64,000 nucleotides of DNA from Rhizobiales bacterium CCH3-A5 (GTDB lineage Bacteria > Pseudomonadota > Alphaproteobacteria > Rhizobiales > Beijerinckiaceae): assembly GCA_001556025.1 (NCBI GenBank), contig LSIB01000072.1, positions 11,020-75,019 on the forward strand, written 5' to 3'. The number at the start of each line of letters is the position of its first letter. The first letter of the stretch is position 1. The notes beneath the pieces are model-generated. The model ran no database searches and was not told the origin of the DNA. It worked only from the letters and a program-made list of their open reading frames with translations. The position numbers and the translations under genes were made by a program. This document shows, piece by piece, positions 44,769 through 54,624 of the stretch.

Positions 44769-47700
44769 TCACCACTCCCACTCGGCCCCGACGCCGACGG
44801 CCGCGCCGCCCTCGGCGTTCGTTTCGGCCTGCAGCTTGAGCCGGCGCGTCAGATCGATATTCACCGAAACGCCGCTGTCCTGCGGCCGCGCACCGGCTTT
44901 GAGCCCGACCGAGACGTTGTCGCTGATGGCGCGCGAGACGCCGACGGTCGGCCCGCCAGCGCCGACCTGGATGTCGAGATTGTCGACGCCGAGCGACCGG
45001 CGCAGGCGCTCGAACGAATCGTCGCCGCCGCCGCCAGCGAACTGCGCCGCCGTCTGCGCAAGCTGCAGCGCCTGGAAGGGCGAAAGCGACCCCGAGGCCC
45101 GGGCGAACAGGATCCGCGAGAGCACCTCGTCCTGCGGCAGATCGGGCGAGGAGCCGAAGGCGAAGCTCGGCTGGTCGGCCGGGCCGGTGACGAGGATGCG
45201 GGCGGTGACGTCCGCCGCCCGGGTCTCGGCGACGAAATCGAGTTCGGGAATCGTCCCGCCGGCGAAGCTGATGCGGCCGCGGCTGAAATCGAGCCGCTGG
45301 CTTGCGATGTTCAGCCGGCCGCGACGCAGGTCGAACCCGCCCGACAGCGCCGGCGCAGCCGAGGTTCCCGCGACGCGCAGCTCGCCACCGAGTTCGGCGT
45401 CGATGCCCCTGCCCCGGATGAAGACGCGGCTGGGGGCGGAGATGGTCAGGGCCAGGCCTGCGTCGAAGGCGGGCGCAGGCCGCGCGCCGCGTCGCGCCGG
45501 CGCTTGCGCCTTGCGCTGGGCGGCGAGTCGCGCGGCCGCCGTTCCCGTCGGGCGGATATGTTTGGCGCCGTCGACGGGACGCAGATTGCCGGGCAGCCGA
45601 TCCGGCACCGCGACCTCCAGCGAGACGACGTCGACGCGTCCCTCGATGCGCGGGCGCTGCGCCAATGGTCCGGCCAGCGTAAGGTTCAGATCGGCTATGG
45701 CGGTGACGATGCCGTTCGAGACGAGCTGGGCGCGGTTGCCGCGCAGCGCGATCGTGCCCGGGAACCCGGCCGCCGGATCGAGCCTGACCTGACCGCTGGC
45801 CGAGAGCGTGCCGCCATTGGCGGTGCTGGCCGTCGCCCGTTCGATCGCGACCGCGTCGCCGCGCGCCGCGAGCCGGGCCTCGATGCCGGTAAGCCGCAGT
45901 CCCTGCAGCGCGTCGGTGAAAGAGCCGCCCGACAGCGTCGCCGTTCCGCTCAGGCGCGGCCCGGCGGCGGTGCCGGCGGCGGCGAGATCGACCGCGACCG
46001 CGCCGGTGAGGCGTTGGCCCTGCGCGGCGATCATCGTGTTGGCGAGCGCGGCGTCGAGGCGACCCTGCGCCTTCAGGTCGAGCGGTCCCGTCGCCGACAG
46101 CGGGGCCGTACCGCGGGCGGTCAGGCTGACGAAGCGGCCGGCCGCGAGCGAGGCGGTCACGCTGGTGCGGTTGCCGCTGAACTGGCCCGAGCCCGTGATC
46201 TCGACCGGCGGCAGGCCGGCTCGCCGGGTTTCCGGCGTGGCGAGCCGCGCGATGCGCAGGCTCCAGGGGCCCGACAGCGCGTCGGAGCGCCCCGTCACCT
46301 GCGCCTGCGCGTTCAGCGTGCCGGCGAGATCGAGCTTCGGCGCGACGATGCGGGCGGCCGAAAGCGGTACGTCGGTCGCAGCCAGTTTGAGGTCGAGCGT
46401 GTCGCCGGCACGGCCGTCCAGCGTCAGGCTGCCGCCATCGATCGACAGAGCGAGGCCGGCAATGGTGACGCCGCCAGTCGAAAAGCCGATCGTGGCGGGA
46501 TTGGCGAGCGCGATGCGGCGGCCGTCGCGGCTGGCGTTGAAGCTCGCCAGCTCCAGCCGCAGCGGCTGCGCCGGGACGAGCCTGCCGGCGCTGGTCAAAG
46601 CGAAACCGCGCGCATTGGCGCTAAGCGTGAGATCGCTCCCCTGCAGACTTCCCTTCGAATCGAGCCTGATCGCGGTAACGGGCTCGCCCGCCAGCACCGC
46701 GCGGTCGATCGCGACGCCGGCATCCAGGACCGGACGGCCGTAGAGATCGGCGGCATTCACCCGCGCGTCGAGCCGGTCGATCGTGGCCGACGGTGCGACA
46801 AGCCTCGCGCCTTTCGCGGTCACATCAAGGTTCTGCCGGCCCTCGACGGTGTCGAAGGCAAGATCGGCGTCGAGCTGCCCGCCGAGCTTCGTCAGCGCCA
46901 GCGGCGACAGATCGTCGAGATTACGCGCGGCGAGAACGAGCCGGCCTGCGGCGCGGCTCGCCTGATCCAGCGTCAGCGCGCCGTTCAGGCGCACCGAGCC
47001 GATCGTGAGATCGAGATTCGAAAGGTTCCAGCCGTCGCCAGGCAAGCGCGCGAGGGCGACCGTGCCGCGCGCCGGCTTGGCGTCGATCTCGCCGTCCAGC
47101 GTGACGCGGGTGTCGAGCGCGCCCTGCAGATCACGAATCGTAGCGTCGATGGCGAGGCGCGGGATCGGGCGGCCAAGCGCCGCGGCGTTCGTCACGGCGA
47201 GATTCGCCGCCATGTCCAGCTTCGCTTGCGGACCGGTGATGCGCGCCGTCATCTCGCCCCGACCCGACAGCCGCGGATCGGCGCGTTTCAGGTCGGGCAA
47301 TGTCACCGCCATGCGAAGGTCGGAGGACGCCTGCCCGACGCCGCCATCGGCGGTGAAGGCGACATGGCGGCCCGCGACGCGCAGGCCGGTGAAGGAGACG
47401 TCCCCGGCGAGCGCGCCGATCCGGCCGGCCAGCGTCAGCTCGCCGGCCAGCAGGCGGTCCAGCGCCAGCTCGCCTGTCGCCAGCGCGTCGGTCTTTCCGG
47501 TCAGGCTCGCGCCATAGGCGTTGTTCTTCGGCGTGGCGTCGAGATCGGCGGCGATCTCGGCCCGGCCCGACAGCGCCGTCCCCGCCAGCCCGCTCAGGCG
47601 GGCAAGATCGGGCAAGGTCGCCCCTAACCGGCCGAGGATGCGGGCCTGCCCGAGCTTTCCGCGATAGTCGAGCGCGAGCCCCGACATGCCGAGCGTCAGC

Positions 47701-49097
47701 GTCTCGAAATCGGCCGTGCCGTCATCATTGGCTGTACCGCGCATCGTGAAGGCGACGCGTTCGCCGACGGCCTGCGCCTGCGCGGGGTCGGCAAGCGCGA
47801 TGCCGGTGGCGAGACCGTCGGAGACCAGCGCGACGCGGCTCCTGGCCTCACCGATCCTGCCGGTCGGCGTCGCGGTGAAGCTGAGGCCGAGCTTGCCGAG
47901 ACGGCCGAGCGGCACGTTGGCGTCCTCGGCGTCGAGGGACGCCACGATGCGCGGGCCGGCGGCCGGACCCTGAATGGTCGCGTCGAAAGCGAGCTTGCCG
48001 ATCGCCGTGCCCGACGCGACCGTCCTGCCGCCTTCATTGGGCCGGGCGGCGGCCGTCACCCGCAGATCGAGCGTCGCGTCGACCCCGTAGCGGCCGGAGA
48101 CGTCGAGCCGCGCCAGCGTCGAGACCAGGGCGAGCCGGCGGATGCCGATGCCGCCATCGTCGGCGAAGGAGACCGCGCCGTCGAGCCGCGTCGAGCCGGT
48201 GAATACGGGTGCGACGGGAGCGGGCATCAGGCCTTCGATGCGGGCGTCGAGCGCCAAAGCGAGTTCGCGCGCCGCGCCCGCCCGCGAGAGATTGGCGGAG
48301 CCTTGCGCGCCGATGGTCTCGCCGGCCGTGAAAGTCAGGTTGGAGCGGAAGGCGTCGAGCGGGCCATCGCCATTCAGGTCGAGCGTCACCGGCGGCAGGC
48401 CCGGCAGGTCGGCCAGACGCGCGATCAACCCGCCTTCCGGCTCCGCGACCTTGACCGCGAGCTGGAGCCGGGTGGATTGCGGCACGAATCCGAGCCGGAC
48501 GGTGAACTCGCCCTGCCGGTCGATGCGACGGGCGTCGAAGGTGAGGTCCAGCCCCTCGGTCGGCGGGCCGAGCGTGGCGCGCCCCGTCGCGCCGATCCGG
48601 GCCGGCTCGCCGAGCACGGGCGCGCCAAGCGCCAGTTCGCCGAGCTGGAAGGCCTCGATCACGACCCGCAACGGCAGCTCGGGCAGGATCGGCGCATTAA
48701 CCGTGGTGGCCGTTGCCGGCTGCGGCACCGGCTTGCGCAGAATTTCGAGCTTGCCGAGTTCGAGCCGGTTGACCTCCAGCCGCCGGAGCAGCAGCGCACT
48801 GCGGGTCCAGACCAGCCGGGCGCGATCGAGCCTGAGCCAGGGCCCGTCGCGATCCGACAGCACGATGTCGCGGATTGTGGCGTCGGATGAGAGCGCGCCG
48901 TCGACGGCGCCGATCGAGACCTGGCTGGTTTCTGTCGAGAGCGCCTTCGAGATCAGATCAGCGAGGACACCGCGCTCGGACTGGGCGTTCTGGGCGAAGC
49001 CGGTCCAGCGCGCCGACGCGACGAGCCCGACCGCGAGCATGAGCGCGATCAGCGCCAGACGCGGCAGCCCGGACCGAATGACGAGACGGCGCGCCAT
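44769..49097 (-). CDS. tamB: Translocation and assembly module TamB
   Basis: Very long AsmA-like protein of 1442 residues: one membrane anchor at the N-terminus (about 10-30), a long repeated beta-taco-type body that can span the periplasm, and a C-terminal DUF490 domain (last ~330 residues) with FDLRRGRLNIASQRLDFSRG, TGPADQPSFAFGSSPDLPQD, EVLSRILFARA and a C-terminal WEW. With TamA it aids insertion of outer-membrane proteins and probably moves phospholipids across the periplasm. Its ATG overlaps the tamA stop by one base (TGATG), so the two are translationally coupled. The stop is 396 bases from the porin start, but the porin is likely a separate transcript. Confidence 0.93.
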   Translation of the reverse strand: MARRLVIRSGLPRLALIALMLAVGLVASARWTGFAQNAQSERGVLADLISKALSTETSQVSIGAVDGALSSDATIRDIVLSDRDGPWLRLDRARLVWTRSALLLRRLEVNRLELGKLEILRKPVPQPATATTVNAPILPELPLRVVIEAFQLGELALGAPVLGEPARIGATGRATLGPPTEGLDLTFDARRIDRQGEFTVRLGFVPQSTRLQLAVKVAEPEGGLIARLADLPGLPPVTLDLNGDGPLDAFRSNLTFTAGETIGAQGSANLSRAGAARELALALDARIEGLMPAPVAPVFTGSTRLDGAVSFADDGGIGIRRLALVSTLARLDVSGRYGVDATLDLRVTAAARPNEGGRTVASGTAIGKLAFDATIQGPAAGPRIVASLDAEDANVPLGRLGKLGLSFTATPTGRIGEARSRVALVSDGLATGIALADPAQAQAVGERVAFTMRGTANDDGTADFETLTLGMSGLALDYRGKLGQARILGRLGATLPDLARLSGLAGTALSGRAEIAADLDATPKNNAYGASLTGKTDALATGELALDRLLAGELTLAGRIGALAGDVSFTGLRVAGRHVAFTADGGVGQASSDLRMAVTLPDLKRADPRLSGRGEMTARITGPQAKLDMAANLAVTNAAALGRPIPRLAIDATIRDLQGALDTRVTLDGEIDAKPARGTVALARLPGDGWNLSNLDLTIGSVRLNGALTLDQASRAAGRLVLAARNLDDLSPLALTKLGGQLDADLAFDTVEGRQNLDVTAKGARLVAPSATIDRLDARVNAADLYGRPVLDAGVAIDRAVLAGEPVTAIRLDSKGSLQGSDLTLSANARGFALTSAGRLVPAQPLRLELASFNASRDGRRIALANPATIGFSTGGVTIAGLALSIDGGSLTLDGRAGDTLDLKLAATDVPLSAARIVAPKLDLAGTLNAQAQVTGRSDALSGPWSLRIARLATPETRRAGLPPVEITGSGQFSGNRTSVTASLAAGRFVSLTARGTAPLSATGPLDLKAQGRLDAALANTMIAAQGQRLTGAVAVDLAAAGTAAGPRLSGTATLSGGSFTDALQGLRLTGIEARLAARGDAVAIERATASTANGGTLSASGQVRLDPAAGFPGTIALRGNRAQLVSNGIVTAIADLNLTLAGPLAQRPRIEGRVDVVSLEVAVPDRLPGNLRPVDGAKHIRPTGTAAARLAAQRKAQAPARRGARPAPAFDAGLALTISAPSRVFIRGRGIDAELGGELRVAGTSAAPALSGGFDLRRGRLNIASQRLDFSRGRISFAGGTIPELDFVAETRAADVTARILVTGPADQPSFAFGSSPDLPQDEVLSRILFARASGSLSPFQALQLAQTAAQFAGGGGDDSFERLRRSLGVDNLDIQVGAGGPTVGVSRAISDNVSVGLKAGARPQDSGVSVNIDLTRRLKLQAETNAEGGAAVGVGAEWEW

Positions 49098-51109
49098 CAG
49101 AAGGCCTGCCCGATGCTGATATAGACCGCGGCCGGCTTGTCGCCCTTGCGCGGATTGAGCGGGGCGGCGACGTCGAGCCTGATCGGGCCGATGGCGGTGT
49201 AGTAGCGCAGGCCGAGGCCGGCCGCCATCTGCAGCCGCTCCTTGAAATTCGGCACCGCCGATTCGAAGGCCATGCCAGCGTCGAAAAACGGCACGACGCC
49301 GATCGTGTCCGTGATCTTGATGCGGGCCTCGACCGAGCCCTCGAACAGGCTGCGCCCGCCGGTCAGGCGGCCGTCGGGGCCGAGCGGCGAGAGCGTGCGA
49401 TAGGCATAGCCGCGCACCGAACCGCCGCCACCGGCATAGAAGCGCCGCGTCGCTGGGATGTCTGAGAGCCCCTCGCCGGCGATCGAGCCCAAGCCCACGC
49501 GGCCGGCGAGGACATAACGCGCATCCTCGTCCAGCGCGTAATAGGCCGAGAGCGAGGCCTTGCTCTGGACGACGCCGATCGTCGAACCAAGGAAGGTCGG
49601 ATAGGGGGTGACGGACGCCGTGGCGCGGATGCCGCGCGTCGGATCGAGCAGGCTGTCGGTCGAATCGTATTTCACCGAGAGCGGAATGCCGACCAGCGTG
49701 TAGTCGACCTGACCAAGCTGGTCGCTTGTCTGGCCGCGCTCCACCTCGATGCCGGCCGAGACAGAGAACGTGTCGCTGAATCGCCGCTGGATCGCGGTCG
49801 TGACATTGGCGTAGCGGGCGGTGTAGCCGCCATAGCGGCTGGTGCCGATGCGCTCGCGCACGGCCGTGCCATCGAGCAGCCAGTCATAGCGGCTGCCATA
49901 AAGCGCGGGCTTCAGGAAGCTGAAGGAGAGCCGCCCGCCGATGTCGGAGCGCTCAAAATCGCCGATTTCCTGGATCTTGGTGCCGTCGATGCGCGGGGCG
50001 AGGAAAGTCGAGCCTTCCAGCCGCAGCCGCTCCGCGCCGCCAAACAGGTTGCGGTGCTCCCAATAGGTCTTCACCGCCGGGCCGTCGATGGTCGAATAGC
50101 GCGTCGAGAAGCCGAACAGGCGCTTTGGCCGCTCGGTGACGCCGAGCGAGAGCGGCAGGTTGCCGGCAGCGTCCAGCGCTTCCGCCTCGCGGATGCGGAC
50201 GGAACCGACCGCGGGGATCGTCGCGATCGACTTTCGCGTGTCGGCGAGTTCCTTGGGCGAATAGGGATCGCCCGGTTCCAGATAGATGAAGGAGCGCACG
50301 ACGGCGGGCGGAATGTTGCCGGTCTCGCCGACCGAAATGTCGCCGAAGCCCGCGACCGGTCCGGGGGCGACGACATAGGTCACATCCATGCTGCGCGCCG
50401 GATGATCGACGACGGGCCGCAGTTCGACGATTTTCGCCAGCGGCCGGGACTGGTTGCGCAGATGGTCGACGAGGGCAGCCTGCGCCGCGCGCAGGGAGGC
50501 CGAGGTCGCGGCATCGCCCGCCTTCAGCCGGGAAATTTTCGCGGGATCGGCGATGGCTGGGCTCAGCCCGCCGCCCGTCTCGACGACCGAGATGCTGCGC
50601 AAGGCGAAGACCGGGCCCGGCTGGACGCGGATCGCGATCGGCACCACCGAGCGATTGCGATAGCCTTCGAGCGCACGCACCAGCGCGGCGTTCGGCTCGG
50701 CGCCGACGCGCAGCGCAACACCGTCCACGACGACCTGCAACTCGGCGTTGTAGTACCCTTGAGACCAGAGCGCATCGACCAGCGGGTTAAGATCCGCCGC
50801 CATGCGCCGCGCCAGCGTCTCGCCATCGGGCGGGGCGTCCTGGCGCAGGCGGTAGAGCAGCGAGGCGTCCTGCAGGGTGCGCGTGAGCGCCTTGGCATCT
50901 GAAGCGTCGCCGACATCGAAGCTGAGCGCGTAGGGCAGCGTCGCGGCGGACACCTCAGGCGGCTTCTCCCGGCTGGTGAACAGCCCGAAGACATCGAGGC
51001 TCGACAGATCGAACGCCATGGCGGGGCCGGGCTGGAAGGCCAGCAGGGTCGCGAAAGCGCAGCCGCTTCCGCCCGCCCATCTGCGGGACATTCCACGCCT
51101 CACCCGCAT
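49097..51109 (-). CDS. tamA: Outer-membrane assembly protein TamA
   Basis: Omp85-superfamily barrel with POTRA domains that works with TamB. From the ATG at 51109 (GGAGG upstream) the product has 670 residues. A signal sequence (about 10-33, LLAFQPGPAMA) precedes POTRA units (about 60-290, with VVVDGVALRVGAEPN, RVQPGPVFALRSI, YVVAPGPVAGFGDI and FIYLEPGDPYSPKEL) and the 16-strand barrel. The barrel holds the Omp85 loop signature VRGYAYRTLSPLGPDGRLTGG, and the chain ends GQAF with terminal Phe. The gene order tamA-tamB is universal. The FAH-family gene lies 116 bases upstream on the same strand but belongs to the catabolic island. Confidence 0.93.
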   Translation of the reverse strand: MRVRRGMSRRWAGGSGCAFATLLAFQPGPAMAFDLSSLDVFGLFTSREKPPEVSAATLPYALSFDVGDASDAKALTRTLQDASLLYRLRQDAPPDGETLARRMAADLNPLVDALWSQGYYNAELQVVVDGVALRVGAEPNAALVRALEGYRNRSVVPIAIRVQPGPVFALRSISVVETGGGLSPAIADPAKISRLKAGDAATSASLRAAQAALVDHLRNQSRPLAKIVELRPVVDHPARSMDVTYVVAPGPVAGFGDISVGETGNIPPAVVRSFIYLEPGDPYSPKELADTRKSIATIPAVGSVRIREAEALDAAGNLPLSLGVTERPKRLFGFSTRYSTIDGPAVKTYWEHRNLFGGAERLRLEGSTFLAPRIDGTKIQEIGDFERSDIGGRLSFSFLKPALYGSRYDWLLDGTAVRERIGTSRYGGYTARYANVTTAIQRRFSDTFSVSAGIEVERGQTSDQLGQVDYTLVGIPLSVKYDSTDSLLDPTRGIRATASVTPYPTFLGSTIGVVQSKASLSAYYALDEDARYVLAGRVGLGSIAGEGLSDIPATRRFYAGGGGSVRGYAYRTLSPLGPDGRLTGGRSLFEGSVEARIKITDTIGVVPFFDAGMAFESAVPNFKERLQMAAGLGLRYYTAIGPIRLDVAAPLNPRKGDKPAAVYISIGQAF

Positions 51110-51225
51110 CCGCCCTCCGACGCCACCATCCCAGCACGCTACAGAATAAGACCGAACTGTGTTCCCAACATGATCGGAAATACGCGATTCAACTTCAAGT
51201 CGCGCAGCCGCTGCCGCAACTAGTC

Positions 51226-51978
51226 CTAACGCAGCGTCAGCGATACTGTGCCAAGCGGATCGAGGCGGGTGACGATCTCGCCCTTTCCGGGCGAGAGCAC
51301 GCCGCCGCAAAGACTGCCCGTGGTGACGATCTGGCCGGCGCGCAGGCCGCCCATGAACTCAGCCCTGCGGTTCGCCCAGGCAAGGAACGGCGTCATCGGA
51401 TCGCCATTGCCGTGGACGGCAGGCTGGTCGTAGAGCGTCACGCCGTTGAGCGAGATGAAGCAGGACAGACCGGCGAGGTCGTCCAACGCCTTGATGTCGA
51501 GTTCGGGGCCGAGAATGTAGCCGCCATGGCCCATGGCGTCGGCCAGCCAGAGCGGAAAGGCGACGACGCCGACCCAATCCGCGAGACGGCTCTCGACGAT
51601 CTCGATGCCGAGAAAGGCCTTGTCGCAACAGGCCAGCAGTTCGGCGCGGGACCAAGGCTGGCCCGGCCGCATCGGCACGTCGCGCGCCAGCCGCAAGGCA
51701 AGCTCGATCTCGACGCGAAGCTCGGCCCCGATGGCGCCCTCATAGACGTCGCCGGGCGCGAGGTACGGCCCTGGCATCAGCCCGGCCACGGGCTCACCCT
51801 CGACGATCGCGACTTTCCAGCCGGCTTCCGCCATGCCGAGGCTCTCGGCGATGGCGGCCTGCACGGCAAAGCCGTCAGCCACGGAGGCAGGCACGGGCTG
51901 GCTCGCCAGAGGCAGGATGGCCCTGTCGCGGCGGGCGGCGATCAGCGAATCGCGCAGCGTCTCGTTCGGTGTCGGCAT
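51226..51978 (-). CDS. 2-keto-4-pentenoate hydratase-like protein (FAH superfamily)
   Basis: A 250-residue protein of the MhpD/XylJ type. The fold's metal site is visible in ELRVEIELALRLARDV (first two Glu residues, about 84-88) and GIEIVESRL (third Glu, about 124), followed by GHGGYILGPELD and GNGDPMTPFLAWANR. The C-terminal TTGSLCGGVLSPGKGEIV is the family end. Such enzymes add water to 2-hydroxypentadienoate or decarboxylate oxalocrotonate in meta-cleavage pathways, or act on other 2-oxoacids. Here it lies last in the minus-strand run after a DapA-family gene, so it probably acts on a 2-oxoacid made upstream. The exact reaction is unknown. Confidence 0.85.
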   Translation of the reverse strand: MPTPNETLRDSLIAARRDRAILPLASQPVPASVADGFAVQAAIAESLGMAEAGWKVAIVEGEPVAGLMPGPYLAPGDVYEGAIGAELRVEIELALRLARDVPMRPGQPWSRAELLACCDKAFLGIEIVESRLADWVGVVAFPLWLADAMGHGGYILGPELDIKALDDLAGLSCFISLNGVTLYDQPAVHGNGDPMTPFLAWANRRAEFMGGLRAGQIVTTGSLCGGVLSPGKGEIVTRLDPLGTVSLTLR

Positions 51979-52125
51979 CGGCGTCTCGTCCCTGTCGCTG
52001 CCGCTCGATTTGCGCGGCGGGGCGCGGCGGCTGACAACGGTGCTACAACAGCGGGACGACGGCGAATACCCCCGGCGGGGCGACGCACTGCTGCGACAGG
52101 CGGTCGACAGCCGCCGCCAAGCAGC

Positions 52126-53043
52126 TTATCTCCCCCACCTCAACGCCAGCGGATCGAGCTCGCGCGCGAGTTCGATCAACCCCGCGCGCGTCTTGGGATG
52201 CAGCGGCGTCAGCGGGTGGCGAACGGACTCCGACTTGATCACCCCACCCTCCTTCATCACCGCCTTGGCCGAACGCAGGCCGCATTGGCGGTTCTCGAAA
52301 TTGATGATCGGCAGGACGTCGCGATAGAGCGCCATCGCTGTCTTGCGGTCTCCGGCCGCATGCGCCGTCAGGATCGGCCTGATCAGATCGGGGATCATGG
52401 CGCTGGTCATGGTGCCGGTCGCCCCCGCATCGAGATCGGCCATCAGCGTAATCGCCTCTTCGCCGTCGAAGGGGCCGGCGACCGCCGAGCCGCCCGCCTC
52501 GATCAGCGCGCGCAGCTTGTTGGCGGTGCCCGGCACCTCGATCTTGAAGTAGCGGACTAGCGGCACCTCCTTCGCCAGCCTGACCATGAAAGGCACGGTG
52601 AGCGTGACGCCCGAGAGCGGCGCGTCCTGCAGGATGATCGGTATCCCGCAGGCGTCGCCGACCGCCTTGAAATGCTCGATCATGCCCTGCTCGTCGGCTT
52701 TCAGCAGCGCGCCATGATAGGGCGGCATCATCATCAGCATCTTCGCGCCGGCGTCGGCGGCGGCCTTGGCGCGGCTGGCCGCGATCCGGGTCGAGAAATG
52801 CGAGGTCGTGACGATGACCGGCACGCGGCCGGCCACCTGCTCCAGCGAGAGCCGCATGACGTGGTCGCGCTCCTCGTCGGTCAGCAGGAACTGCTCGGAG
52901 AAGTTTGCCAGGATGCAGATGCCGTCGACGCCCTGGTCGACCATCAGGTCCATGACGCGGCGGTTGCCCTCGAGATCGAGGTCGCCGTTATCGTGGAAGA
53001 TGGTGGGGGCGATCGGCAGGATGCCGGCATAGGGTTCGGTCAT
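52126..53043 (-). CDS. DapA-family aldolase/dehydratase, non-canonical
   Basis: A 305-residue TIM-barrel protein of the dihydrodipicolinate synthase / N-acetylneuraminate lyase superfamily. It has the Schiff-base lysine, Lys167 in VRYFKIEVPG, but the usual catalytic Tyr of the Y-N-x-P-x-R motif is replaced: the segment reads IILQDAPLSG, with Gln139 at the Tyr position. It is therefore not a lysine-biosynthesis enzyme; the genuine dapA is at 35178-36071. The N-terminus AGILPIAPTIFHDNGDLD and PPYHGALLKADEQGM are also unlike DapA. Family members of this style dehydrate or cleave 2-oxo-sugar acids. It follows tctA by 36 bases on the same strand, so it should act on the transported compound or a derivative. 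Confidence 0.82.
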   Translation of the reverse strand: MTEPYAGILPIAPTIFHDNGDLDLEGNRRVMDLMVDQGVDGICILANFSEQFLLTDEERDHVMRLSLEQVAGRVPVIVTTSHFSTRIAASRAKAAADAGAKMLMMMPPYHGALLKADEQGMIEHFKAVGDACGIPIILQDAPLSGVTLTVPFMVRLAKEVPLVRYFKIEVPGTANKLRALIEAGGSAVAGPFDGEEAITLMADLDAGATGTMTSAMIPDLIRPILTAHAAGDRKTAMALYRDVLPIINFENRQCGLRSAKAVMKEGGVIKSESVRHPLTPLHPKTRAGLIELARELDPLALRWGR

Positions 53044-53079
53044 GATGTCAGATCCAGGCGGTCGGGACAGAGATGAAAG

Positions 53080-54594
53080 CTATGGCGCGGCCCTGACGGT
53101 CGTCAGTTTCTTCACACCCCGGCGCGCAACGCCGATCAACGGAAAAAGCAGCAGCGCCAACCCGATCGCCATCAGTGTCGAAACCAGCGGGTTAGACCAG
53201 AAGATCGTCAGCGAGCCTTGCGAAAAGATCATCGACTGGCGAAAGGCGTCCTCTGCCTTGTCGCCGATCACCATAGCCAGCACCAGCGGCGCGATCGGGT
53301 AATCCAGCTTCTTGAAGACGTACCCGACCACGCCGAAGGCGAGCGCGAGCCAGATGTCGAAGGGTTTGGAGCCGACCGTATAGGCCCCGATGAAGCAGAT
53401 CACCACGATCACCGGGCCGACGATCGAGAACGGGATGCGCAGGATCGAGGCGAAGAGCGGCACGGTCGCCAGCACCACGACGACGGCGACGACATTGCCG
53501 AGATACATGGACGCAATCAGGCCCCAGACGAAATCCGGCCGGTCGGTGAACAGCGTCGGGCCGGGGTTGAGGCCCCAGATCATCAGCCCGCCCATCATCA
53601 CGGCCGCCGTCGCCGATCCCGGAATCCCGAGCGCCAGCATCGGCAGCATGGCCGCCGAGCCCGCGGCATGGTCGGCGGTCTCGGGCGCAATCACGCCCTC
53701 GGGCTCGCCCTTGCCGAACTTGTCGGGGTTGCGCGAGGAGCGCTTGGCCATGGCGTAGCTCATGAAGGACGCCGCCGTCGGGCCGCCCGGCGTGATGCCC
53801 ATCCAGATCCCGATGGCGCTGGAGCGCAGCAAGGCGAGCCAGTAGCGCGGCAGCTTGGCGGCCGTCGTCAGCACGTCGCGGATGCGGACCTTGGCGTGGA
53901 CGCCGTCGAACTTCAGTCCCTCCTCCATCGTCAGCAGCAATTCGCCGATTCCGAACAGGCCGATGACCGCGATCAGGAATGAGACGCCCGCGAGCAGCAC
54001 GTCGAAATCATAGGTCAGGCGGATGTTTCCGGAGACCGAATCCATGCCGATCGAAGCCAGCGTGAAGCCGATGCCCATCGAGACGACAGCCTTCAGCGGC
54101 GAGGCGCCGCCCAGCCCGATGAAGCTGGCGAAGGTCATGAAATAGACCGCGAAATACTCCGGCGAGGAGAATCTCAGCGCAAAATTCGCGACCCAGCCCG
54201 ACAGCAGCGTGATCAGGACGACGCCGGCCATCGCGCCGAAGCCGGCCGAGAGGAAGGCGAAGGAGAGCGCCTCGGTCGCCCTGCCCTGCTTGGCCATCGG
54301 GTGGCCGTCGAAGGTGGTCGCGACCGATGACGGTTCGCCTGGAATGTTGAACAGGATCGAGGTTGTCGAGCCGCCGAAAAGCGCGCCCCAGTAGAGCGAG
54401 GTCAGCAGGATGATCGCCGAGACGGAATCCATCGAGAAGGTCAGCGGCAGCAGGAGCGAGACGCCATTGGGCGCGCCCAGCCCCGGCAGCACACCAACGA
54501 GGATGCCGAGCAGGACGCCCGCCATCATCAGCAGGATGTGGTGCGTGGTGAGCGCGACCGAGAAGCCGTGCATCAGGTTGGCGATGTTATCCAT
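53080..54594 (-). CDS. tctA: Tripartite tricarboxylate transporter, large permease TctA
   Basis: Inner-membrane subunit of a TTT-family secondary transporter that takes up carboxylic acids with a periplasmic binding protein. 504 residues with about 12 membrane segments. Family motifs are plain: GVLPGLGAPNGVSLLLPLTF near the N-terminus, FNIPGEPSSVATTFDGHPMA, WMGITPGGPTAASFMSYAMA and AMLPMLALGIPGSATAAVMMGGL. The gene sits after tctB (30-base gap) and before the DapA-family gene. The substrate would be set by TctC. Confidence 0.95.
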   Translation of the reverse strand: MDNIANLMHGFSVALTTHHILLMMAGVLLGILVGVLPGLGAPNGVSLLLPLTFSMDSVSAIILLTSLYWGALFGGSTTSILFNIPGEPSSVATTFDGHPMAKQGRATEALSFAFLSAGFGAMAGVVLITLLSGWVANFALRFSSPEYFAVYFMTFASFIGLGGASPLKAVVSMGIGFTLASIGMDSVSGNIRLTYDFDVLLAGVSFLIAVIGLFGIGELLLTMEEGLKFDGVHAKVRIRDVLTTAAKLPRYWLALLRSSAIGIWMGITPGGPTAASFMSYAMAKRSSRNPDKFGKGEPEGVIAPETADHAAGSAAMLPMLALGIPGSATAAVMMGGLMIWGLNPGPTLFTDRPDFVWGLIASMYLGNVVAVVVVLATVPLFASILRIPFSIVGPVIVVICFIGAYTVGSKPFDIWLALAFGVVGYVFKKLDYPIAPLVLAMVIGDKAEDAFRQSMIFSQGSLTIFWSNPLVSTLMAIGLALLLFPLIGVARRGVKKLTTVRAAP

Positions 54595-54624
54595 GCGCTT
54601 GACCCTGTCGGTTCCCGCCGGTCA

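Noticed and set aside
45504..47627. 707-codon plus-strand frame over tamB
   Set aside because: Arg/Gly/Ala-rich antisense shadow; tamB on the other strand has full family structure.
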